IMG/VR virus record: IMGVR_UViG_3300029258_002569
Location: 1 to 40,573 of that record
Reading direction: 5' to 3' (one strand)
Source of the DNA: a virus
Length of the DNA: 40,573 bases
Shown here: positions 35,798 through 40,573 of the stretch, piece by piece
Position numbering within the stretch: position 1 is the first letter of the stretch
Layout: each line of letters opens with the position of its first letter
Made by a program: the position numbers and the translations under genes
The notes under the pieces: model-generated
The model's database searches: none
What the model was told of the DNA's origin: nothing
The model's input: only the letters and a program-made list of their open reading frames with translations

Positions 35798-37789
35798 TCA
35801 ATCCGGCATGCTGAGCTTGAACGGCCGGATATATGATTGCTTTCGGGCATTGCGCTCTTCCAGGCGGCGCCGGGTGCTCTCGTTGAATTTCTCCCTGAGC
35901 TCGTCGAATGAGATCCGCTCGGCCCGGTGCTCCTCGTGGGCGTCTACTTCTTCCTGCACGTGATCCAGATCGGTGCGCAGCACGCGCACCACCTTGGCCG
36001 GCCGGTCCGGGTGCTCGCCCGAGGGCTCGCGTTTCGTATAGCCGAACTCCACCTGCACCAGGTTCTCGGCAGCCGCCATCTGGGCCTTGATGGCCTGCTT
36101 CTTGCGCTTTTCCAGACGCCTGATCTCCACGTAGGCCTCCTCGTCGTTCCAGGCGGTGCGGTCGGTGCGCTCGGCCGTGCATAAAAATGAATTTTCCAGT
36201 TTATATATATAAAGGATAGCCAAATCCTCCGGATCGTAGCGGTAGATCACCTCGCTGCCCTGGTACTCCATGAGCTCGGAGCTCCGGTACGTGCCGCCGA
36301 ACGCCGTGATCCCGAACCGGCCCACTTTGACCTTGCGCGAGACCATCATGAGCAGGCGCAGGGCCGAGGGCGAGACGCGCCGCTGGGCGTGATCCTTAAA
36401 ATATGCGGTCCACACCGAATTCGGCGTTGCGCCGTTCATGGCATGACCGTGATGCGCGTGATCCTGGTTGTAGGTTTCGACATAGTTTCCCAGATAGTCC
36501 TTGAACTCCTCCCACTCCAGGACATAGCGGCCGGCCTGTGTGGTGATGCGCTGATCCGCCCCTTCGGGACGGTGCATGATGTTGTTGCCCCGATACGCGG
36601 GAAAGGCCTTCTGGAAGTCCTGCTCCTGGGTCCAGAACCACCGCTCGATGTTCTTGGCCTTGGCATTCGCGGGAATAGCGAAGTGGGGCTCGATATGCAA
36701 GAGCTTGTAGATGCCGGCGAGCTCGTCCTCTTTCACCTTGAACCGGAACCGCTTGGTCTGCCCGCCGGTGAAATGCTTGGCGGAAAAGTCCCGCCCATTG
36801 TCGATCACGATGTGCTCCGGGGCCCCGTACCGCTCGATGGTATGCTTGAGCGACAGGTTGATGGTATTGGAGGATGGCACGTCCGCCAGGATCCAGCCCA
36901 GGATCTTGCGCGACCGCATGTCCTTCCACCCGGTGAACCAGGGGAAGAGGATTTTCCCCGATGGATGTCTAACCGCCACGTTGATCTGCTGGTGGTCCGA
37001 TACGTAGATCTCGCCGGGTACCAGGCTCTCGTAGTCCCTGAGCACCGACGGCACGTAGTGTTCCTGCCAGAACTTCCGGCCCCTGCGGTAGTAGTCGCGC
37101 GTCTCCGGCGGGATGCTTATGAGGTAGCGCCGCATGGTGGCGCCGGAGGGCAGGCGCCAGCCATGTTGCTTGGCGTGGTGGGCGAGCTGGTCGATGCACC
37201 ACGAGGCCGTGGGCTGATTGGGATTGCAGTATTTCTGGAAGAGAAAGGCCTTTGCCTCCTCGGGCCATTCCTTATAGATATGACTGTTTCCGAACCCGTT
37301 GAGCAATCCCTCGATCCCCGAAGCCCTGAATTCCTTAATTTTCCTGAATAAGGTTTTGTCGCTGAACGGCCGCTCCTCCGGGTGCTCGATCGCGTAGAGC
37401 TTGCAAAAATCTCGCGCCGCCCTGCAGCGCCCGCGACCTGAAGCCTGAGCTTTGTCGAAGGCCTCGAACGCCTCGATGATCCCGAGCCACCGCAGGGCCT
37501 CCCGTTTTTTATACTCCGGTTCCCGGTCGAATGAGTCGAGCGCGCCGGTCCTGAGCTCAGTCGAAGGGCCGCCGAGCTCGCGGACCTGCCGGAAAAATTT
37601 CGCCCGCGCCTCGGTCGAGAGACATGACAGCGCGATCTCTAATTTCTGACCCGACTGCCCCCCGCCGTTTCGTGATGGCACGATTCGCGTATCCTTATAT
37701 AGTTTACTTTGAATTCGCTTTCGAATTGCCCTTTCCGTGACATTTTCGAGTTCCGCACCCTGTTTTAAGTCCAACCAGATCTCATCCAT
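35798..37789 (-). CDS. MuA-like DDE transposase
   Basis: 663 aa. An N-terminal domain (WLDLKQGAELENVTERAIRK) is the MuA-type winged-helix site, followed by a helical end-binding part. The catalytic RNase H-like core has D265 (YVSDHQQ), D330 (IVIDNGRDF) and E382 (KNIERWFW), spaced like MuA. A beta-barrel follows (FGITAFGGTYRSSELMEYQG) and a basic C-terminal tail (RRRLEERNARKQSYIRPFKL) that may contact the B protein. Residues about 74-84 (GPSTELRTGAL) are encoded by a GTCGAA-type palindromic repeat (37545-37570), and AFDKAQAS near 110 by another fragment (37444-37461). Both lie in presumed linkers of the DNA-binding part. Drives replicative transposition. Confidence 0.93.
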   Translation of the reverse strand: MDEIWLDLKQGAELENVTERAIRKRIQSKLYKDTRIVPSRNGGGQSGQKLEIALSCLSTEARAKFFRQVRELGGPSTELRTGALDSFDREPEYKKREALRWLGIIEAFEAFDKAQASGRGRCRAARDFCKLYAIEHPEERPFSDKTLFRKIKEFRASGIEGLLNGFGNSHIYKEWPEEAKAFLFQKYCNPNQPTASWCIDQLAHHAKQHGWRLPSGATMRRYLISIPPETRDYYRRGRKFWQEHYVPSVLRDYESLVPGEIYVSDHQQINVAVRHPSGKILFPWFTGWKDMRSRKILGWILADVPSSNTINLSLKHTIERYGAPEHIVIDNGRDFSAKHFTGGQTKRFRFKVKEDELAGIYKLLHIEPHFAIPANAKAKNIERWFWTQEQDFQKAFPAYRGNNIMHRPEGADQRITTQAGRYVLEWEEFKDYLGNYVETYNQDHAHHGHAMNGATPNSVWTAYFKDHAQRRVSPSALRLLMMVSRKVKVGRFGITAFGGTYRSSELMEYQGSEVIYRYDPEDLAILYIYKLENSFLCTAERTDRTAWNDEEAYVEIRRLEKRKKQAIKAQMAAAENLVQVEFGYTKREPSGEHPDRPAKVVRVLRTDLDHVQEEVDAHEEHRAERISFDELREKFNESTRRRLEERNARKQSYIRPFKLSMPD
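37444..37461. repeat. Partial GTCGAA-type repeat within the transposase gene
   Basis: CCTGAGCTTTGTCGAAGG matches the half-element CCTGAGC.AAGTCGAAGG of 34445-34460 at most positions. It is in frame and translated. Confidence 0.55.
37545..37570. repeat. GTCGAA-type repeat within the transposase gene
   Basis: CGGTCCTGAGCTCAGTCGAAGG matches CGGTCCTGAGCGCAGTCGAAGG at 34106-34127 in 21 of 22 positions. The translated product GPSTELRTG parallels the SPSTALRTV linker of the composite gene. Confidence 0.75.
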
Positions 37790-38034
37790 CGCTCAATATC
37801 CCGATTTTCTTGGCTAATTTCAATTTATGGCCCCCTCAAAAGCGCCTATTTTCTGGTTCCGCACCTGGTTCCGCACTCAACAGCCCAGTGCGGAACTCAC
37901 CCTTTCCCCTTCCTTTCTTTAAAGATGGGGGGTTCCATCCCTTATCTTTATTGGACTGTTCCTCAGTCACCCCCCGAACCATCCCTCAAGTCCAATTCTT
38001 TTCACCCTTTCTCCCCTGCTCTCTTTCACCCGCG
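37790..38034. promoter_or_regulatory. Gap upstream of the transposase, operator-like
   Basis: 245 bp without a gene. It holds three copies of GTGCGGAAC/GTTCCGCAC (37856-37864, 37868-37876, 37888-37896) and a longer inverted pair ATTGGACT (37950-37957) and AGTCCAAT (37989-37996). The A-B operon needs a promoter or regulation here unless it is read from far upstream, so repressor or Ner binding is a reasonable guess. Confidence 0.5.
37868..37896. repeat. 10-bp perfect inverted repeat
   Basis: GTTCCGCACT and AGTGCGGAAC around a 9-nt loop (37878-37886). A further direct copy of GGTTCCGCAC lies at 37855-37864, twelve bases from the copy at 37867. No U-run follows, so an operator is more likely than a terminator. 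Confidence 0.6.
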
Positions 38035-38220
38035 CTAGCTGTTCGCGATTTTCTCCGCGTGCTCGCGGTCTTTGAACACCCGGTCGGCAGCCGCCTTGGT
38101 GTCCGGGCCGAACATGTCGTAGGTCACCCAGATGCCGGCGCGGGGATCGTGGATATCCTTGACCTCGCTGCGCTCGATCTTACGGGCGCGGGTGATCCTC
38201 CGCTGCGATCTCCTGCCCAT
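38035..38220 (-). CDS. Small basic early protein
   Basis: 61 aa: MGRRSQRRITRARKIERSEV, then HDPRAGIWVTYDMFGPDTKA and a C-terminal helix (DRVFKDREHAEKIANS). GAGGAG precedes the ATG by about 5 bases. A basic N-terminus suggests nucleic-acid contact. It overlaps the next upstream gene by 41 bp in another frame. No family recognised. Confidence 0.55.
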   Translation of the reverse strand: MGRRSQRRITRARKIERSEVKDIHDPRAGIWVTYDMFGPDTKAAADRVFKDREHAEKIANS

Positions 38221-38392
38221 TACGCTCCTCTAAGGCCGTAATCATATCGTCAATCTCTTTAATCTGAGTATTGCAATGATGATCCAGATCCGCCAGGCTG
38301 ATCCCATGCTTGACGCCGATCAAATAGGGCCGCAAGACATGTCGCAATTCCCTAATCCCTAAATTCCGTAATCCCTGAATGAGTTGATTCAT
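38180..38392 (-). CDS. Small helical early protein with a repeat-coded start
   Basis: 70 aa. Start fixed by GAGGTG before ATG 38392, just after the previous stop. Residues 2-17 (NQLIQGLRNLGIRELR) are encoded by an ATTCCCTA-type repeat. The remainder (HVLRPYLIGVKHGISLADLD, then HHCNTQIKEIDDMITALEER) is helical with a coiled-coil end. Function unknown. Confidence 0.55.
   Translation of the reverse strand: MNQLIQGLRNLGIRELRHVLRPYLIGVKHGISLADLDHHCNTQIKEIDDMITALEERNGQEIAAEDHPRP
38346..38385. repeat. ATTCCCTA-type repeat in a coding start
   Basis: AATTCCCTAATCCCTAAATT followed by CCGTAATCCCTGAAT; tandem units of 7-8 nt like the other families but with a different sequence. It encodes the N-terminus of the 70-aa protein. 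Confidence 0.6.
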
Positions 38393-38393
38393 G

Positions 38394-38681
38394 TCACCAC
38401 CTCATACCGAATGAGATACCTTTCATCCGGTCGCTGATGATAAAACCCCAGCACAGCGCGTTGGATACTGCCAGGATCTCCGTCTTGTATTCCGGCAGGG
38501 CCTTGGTAACCCCGTACACCAGGGCCAGCTCCACCCCCTTGGTAAGGTAGATCCGCTCCGGGCTGGGGTGATCCCCGTAGATGGGATTGATCTCGTAATA
38601 GCCGGCCTCCTGCTGGTAGTTCATGTTGCCGGCGGAGAGCACCTGCCCGGCAATGAGTAAGATCCATAATGCTTTATCCAT
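38394..38681 (-). CDS. Membrane-associated early phage protein
   Basis: 95 aa. A hydrophobic start (MDKALWILLIAGQVLSAGNM) is followed by EINPIYGDHPSPERIYLTKG, a motif I associate with small phage membrane proteins that place a helix after NPxxGxHPS, and two further moderately hydrophobic helices (VELALVYGVTKALPEYKTEI, AVSNALCWGFIISDR). GGAGGTG before ATG. Role unknown. Confidence 0.6.
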   Translation of the reverse strand: MDKALWILLIAGQVLSAGNMNYQQEAGYYEINPIYGDHPSPERIYLTKGVELALVYGVTKALPEYKTEILAVSNALCWGFIISDRMKGISFGMRW

Positions 38682-38826
38682 GCTTCACCTCCCGGATAGA
38701 GAGTTTGCGTATCGCTTTTACCGCCTCGGCCGCGCACTGCCGGCAGTAGGTGTGGCTGATCCGTTTATCTTCGAGCGGCGCCTTTTCGCCGATGACCCGC
38801 CCGCACTCGCAGCATTTAACGATCAT
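38674..38826 (-). CDS. Small zinc-ribbon protein (50 aa)
   Basis: MIVKCCECGRVIGEKAPLED followed by KRISHTYCRQCAAEAVKAIR. CxECG and CRQC form a four-cysteine ribbon. Start fixed by GGAGG nine bases before ATG 38826; it overlaps the previous stop by 11 bp and the next start by 8 bp. Probably a small regulatory or DNA-binding phage protein. Confidence 0.65.
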   Translation of the reverse strand: MIVKCCECGRVIGEKAPLEDKRISHTYCRQCAAEAVKAIRKLSIREVKHG

Positions 38827-39280
38827 GCTCCACCTCCCGGAGGAAGACCTCGCGCTTTCGCATCTCCTTTTGCAGCCGCTTAATCTCTTGTCTGTATCGC
38901 TCAATCTCGCCCCGCAGGGCCTCGGGGCCCGGCACCACGAACACGTTGGCCTTCTCCGCCAGGATCCTGAGCGGCTCGAAGCTTCCGGTGGCCGCACAGA
39001 AGGCCGGGAGATACTCGGCCGGAAACCGGTGGTACTCTTTGCTTTCCGCGGTCCAGGTATCCAGCATCCACTTGGTTATCTCCTGGTTGAGCAGCTCGCT
39101 CATCCTGCCGGCGATCTGCCAGCGCGAGAGCGGGCATTTTTTGATGCACTGGGTGATGATTCCCTGGAAATGATGCTGGATATTCAGGCCGCCCGGCCCG
39201 GGGCCGGGGGAGTGCTGGTGGGTAGCGATCAGCTCAAAAAGGCTGTACTGCCCGTCAATTTTTTGTGACGACTTAGGCAT
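38816..39280 (-). CDS. Early protein with helical C-terminus
   Basis: 154 aa. KIDGQYSLFELIATHQHSPG, CIKKCPLSRWQIAGRMSELL, NQEITKWMLDTWTAESKEYH and RFPAEYLPAFCAATGSFEPL look like a helical DNA-binding fold in which SRWQIAGRMSELLNQEIT is a plausible helix-turn-helix. A strong coiled coil ends it (LRGEIERYRQEIKRLQKEMR). Similar proteins lie just after Ner in Mu-like phages of Gram-negative bacteria. Likely a regulator or replication accessory. Confidence 0.6.
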   Translation of the reverse strand: MPKSSQKIDGQYSLFELIATHQHSPGPGPGGLNIQHHFQGIITQCIKKCPLSRWQIAGRMSELLNQEITKWMLDTWTAESKEYHRFPAEYLPAFCAATGSFEPLRILAEKANVFVVPGPEALRGEIERYRQEIKRLQKEMRKREVFLREVEHDR

Positions 39281-39306
39281 TGACGCCGGCTCTAAAGTGT
39301 ACTAAC

Positions 39307-39666
39307 TTAGAAGCCAAAGGCCTGACGAAGCTGTGCTCGCTGTTCTGCTGCGTAGTGGTCGGCTTGCCGGTCGATCTCTTCAGTAATGAGACGGCTCAGA
39401 AATAGATCGGAATTCGGCCCCCAGATGAGCTCATAAGGATAGCCGAGCCAATCGGCGACGCGCTGCCGGATATGACGGCATTCGGTAAACCGCACTTCGC
39501 CGCTTTTGGTGGTATACTTCCAGTTCCCTTTGAGCATCTTCTGGAGTGAGTGATACCCGACGCCGAGCTCGCGGGAGAGATCCCGCTTTGTCAGGCCCTT
39601 GGCCTTTATAAGTTTCTCGATCGTATTCATTTTGATGCGCCTACGATTCCCCTGAATTGTAGACAT
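39307..39666 (-). CDS. Ner-like helix-turn-helix regulator
   Basis: 119 aa from 39666, or 107 aa from the second ATG at 39630 (MNTIEKLIKAKGLTKRDLSR), which I favour because homologues usually begin near the first helix. The helix-turn-helix is KGLTKRDLSRELGVGYHSLQ. A C-terminal helical tail (LITEEIDRQADHYAAEQRAQ) may mediate dimers. It diverges from the repressor gene, as ner diverges from c in Mu, and heads the early operon. It should repress or time early transcription. Confidence 0.8.
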   Translation of the reverse strand: MSTIQGNRRRIKMNTIEKLIKAKGLTKRDLSRELGVGYHSLQKMLKGNWKYTTKSGEVRFTECRHIRQRVADWLGYPYELIWGPNSDLFLSRLITEEIDRQADHYAAEQRAQLRQAFGF

Positions 39667-39683
39667 ATTCCCATTTCGATCTT
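39631..39683. promoter_or_regulatory. Divergent control region between Ner-like and repressor genes
   Basis: The divergent starts are only 17-53 bp apart depending on the Ner start. The segment is AT-rich (GAATTGTAGACATATTCCCA) and must carry or adjoin both promoters and the operators, partly within coding DNA. No clear -35/-10 pair could be fixed, and the repressor ATG lacks a Shine-Dalgarno, which could mean a leaderless message. Confidence 0.45.
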
Positions 39684-40130
39684 ATGTCAAGAAAAAAATC
39701 GCATTTAGAAGGCAAAGACCTAAAAAAAATCGGAGAGCGATTTGAGCTACTCCGAGATCATCTTGATTTAAAGCAGGCTAACTTTGCGAAATTATTAGGT
39801 ATGGCCCCTAATTCTTACAGTGATATTAAACGTGGCATTAAAGGCCCTATTATGCCAGTTTTATTGTTACTCGAACATCGATATGGGATTTCCCCTCATC
39901 AAATCCTCACCGGCGAAGGTTTTTCTTTAGATAACCTTCAATCTTCGCGTCTACCCGATGGCGTGCGCGAGGTCGAGGCCTTATATACCGACCGCACGGT
40001 TCAATTCCTGGATATCCTGCAAAAAATCTTAAATGATGTGGATGACTTGAAGCGGAGGGTGCGCGACCTGGAAGTGCAAATCAACATAGACGATCTTGCG
40101 GGTCCTGCCGGCGATGCTTTAAAAAGGTAG
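39684..40130 (+). CDS. Phage repressor (c-like)
   Basis: 148 aa, one of only two plus-strand genes. Helix-turn-helix LDLKQANFAKLLGMAPNSYS near residues 28-47, then DIKRGIKGPIMPVLLLLEHR and YGISPHQILTGEGF, the end of an XRE-type domain. The rest is linker plus a C-terminal coiled coil (LDILQKILNDVDDLKRRVRD) for oligomerisation. The gene is clearly more AT-rich than the phage body. It should keep the prophage silent by binding near the divergent promoters and perhaps the end-associated enhancer. No Shine-Dalgarno before the ATG. Confidence 0.82.
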   Translation: MSRKKSHLEGKDLKKIGERFELLRDHLDLKQANFAKLLGMAPNSYSDIKRGIKGPIMPVLLLLEHRYGISPHQILTGEGFSLDNLQSSRLPDGVREVEALYTDRTVQFLDILQKILNDVDDLKRRVRDLEVQINIDDLAGPAGDALKR

Positions 40131-40168
40131 GAAACGTCATTTATGTGAGGTTTAAATAGGAGGATGGT

Positions 40169-40438
40169 ATGGCTAAAGAAATGATGTGCACCAACTGCGG
40201 CCACGTTGGGAAACCAAAGCGATACACAAAGGGTAGTATGATTGTTGAGCTCGGCCTTTGGATCTGTTTTTTGATCCCCGGCCTTATTTATTCCATCTGG
40301 CGCCTCTCTTCTCGCTACGACGGCTGTCCGAAATGCAGAGCATCTAATATGGTTCCCCTCACTTCTCCTGTAGCTCAAAAACTACTACAAGAAGCATCCC
40401 CATCTCCAGCGGATCCCGGTACAGCTGCGCCCGGCTAA
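40169..40438 (+). CDS. Zinc-ribbon membrane protein, possible lysogeny cargo
   Basis: 89 aa, GGAGGATGGT before ATG. MCTNCGHVGKPKRYTKGSMI and CPKCRASNMVPL form a split zinc ribbon around one membrane helix (IVELGLWICFLIPGLIYSIW). Such short CxxC-TM-CxxC proteins are widespread in bacteria with unknown role. Its position between the repressor and the phage end, in the same direction as the repressor, is typical of genes expressed in the lysogen. It could affect superinfection or the host envelope. Confidence 0.65.
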   Translation: MAKEMMCTNCGHVGKPKRYTKGSMIVELGLWICFLIPGLIYSIWRLSSRYDGCPKCRASNMVPLTSPVAQKLLQEASPSPADPGTAAPG

Positions 40439-40465
40439 TCCCGCCGGCGCCGAAAATTCTTTGCT

Positions 40466-40480
40466 CAAACCGCGTGCAAA
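40466..40480 (-). repeat. Transposase end site, inverted match to the left end
   Basis: CAAACCGCGTGCAAA is the exact reverse complement of TTTGCACGCGGTTTG at 118-132. Fifteen identical bases in inverted orientation near both edges of the window mark phage termini. This end adjoins the repressor side, so it corresponds to Mu's left end. Confidence 0.75.
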
Positions 40481-40511
40481 AATCGCCTTAAAATAGCCGT
40501 TTTCAATTTTC

Positions 40512-40523
40512 ACCGTGAGCAAA
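40512..40523 (-). repeat. Second, diverged transposase end site
   Basis: The minus strand reads TTTGCTCACGGT, matching TTTGCACGCGGT in ten of twelve positions, 43 bp outside the first site (about two 22-bp steps). The phage terminus should lie close by or just outside; CA dinucleotides at 40557-40558 and 40534-40535 are candidates. Confidence 0.55.
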
Positions 40524-40573
40524 GCCCTGGATTCAATAAAGTCTCGATCCCGTCTACATTTCCCCGCCTCCAC

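Larger units (their letters stand above)
40439..40573. other. Right edge: non-coding phage end, possible host DNA
   Basis: No gene. It contains the two end sites and a TTTTCAATTTTCA remnant resembling the TCAATTG repeat. Where phage ends and host begins cannot be fixed, because no 5-bp duplication was matched to the left edge. Confidence 0.5.

Noticed and set aside
82-40563. Five-base target-site duplication flanking the phage
   Set aside because: I compared bases before TG at 87, 90 and 29-32 with bases after CA at 40558 and 40535; no pair matched, so termini are left open.
1-40573. tRNA or rRNA genes
   Set aside because: No cloverleaf-like or rRNA-like stretch was noticed on either strand by eye; a dedicated scan was not possible.

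Overview
This window holds an almost complete Mu-like transposable prophage or phage. It is in the reverse of the usual Mu map: the immunity region lies at the right (about 39.3-40.1 kb), and nearly all genes read leftwards on the minus strand. Landmarks are a divergent repressor / Ner-like pair, a MuA-type DDE transposase (35798-37789), a MuB-type ATPase (34759-35784), a GemA/gp16-like protein, gp27/28/29-like terminase and portal proteins, a Mu F-like head protein, and a protease-scaffold-capsid polyprotein. Matching inverted end sites occur at both edges: three tandem 22-bp units at 96-161, and a 15-bp perfect inverted match at 40466-40480. No tail sheath or Mu-type baseplate spike is seen. 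The tail module (paired tail-tube-like proteins, frameshifted chaperone, tape measure, DUF2163-like hub protein, large tip protein) therefore suggests a long non-contractile tail, as in the Pseudomonas transposable siphoviruses B3 and D3112. The host cannot be named from sequence. High GC, the gene style and the repeat load fit a deltaproteobacterial (Desulfobacterota-like) or similar environmental host, with low confidence.

Layout from right to left: end sites and a zinc-ribbon membrane protein (40.2-40.5 kb); repressor (+) and Ner-like regulator (-); small early genes (38.0-39.3 kb); an operator-like inverted repeat region (37.8-38.0 kb); transposase A and B; small accessory and regulatory genes, several with zinc motifs or one membrane segment (31.1-34.7 kb); receptor-binding and accessory genes (a 256-aa unknown, a beta-helix / 20-residue-repeat fibre, a glycosyltransferase-methyltransferase fusion, a BppU-like protein, a Com-like zinc ribbon; 25.9-31.0 kb); an intrinsic terminator; the lysis region (amidase, CxxCH membrane protein, holin-like protein, lipoprotein; 23.4-25.6 kb); terminase, portal and head genes (11.2-22.5 kb); tail genes (0.4-10.8 kb).

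The most unusual property is not a gene. Almost every intergenic gap is packed with short periodic and palindromic repeats of at least six families: TCAATTG-type, ACTGATN-type, CTAGCCTC/GCTGGAAG-type, a GTTCGAC...GTCGAA palindrome, an ACGAGTA-type and an ATTCCCTA-type. They resemble the short tandemly repeated heptamers known from cyanobacteria and giant sulfur bacteria. They abut or supply stop codons, occupy leaders, sit in the loop of an intrinsic terminator, and in places are translated as linkers inside proteins (transposase A, a GemA-like protein, a composite cysteine-rich protein, a signal peptide). The phage genome appears to be colonised by host-type repeat elements that tolerate, or favour, gene boundaries.

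Other notable features are a clear -1 frameshift at an A9 run in the tail chaperone gene, a nested strong internal start for scaffold-capsid within the protease-capsid ORF, hairpins that enclose the Shine-Dalgarno sequence before three tail genes, a phage-encoded membrane protein with a heme c motif, and several very small genes with good ribosome binding sites.
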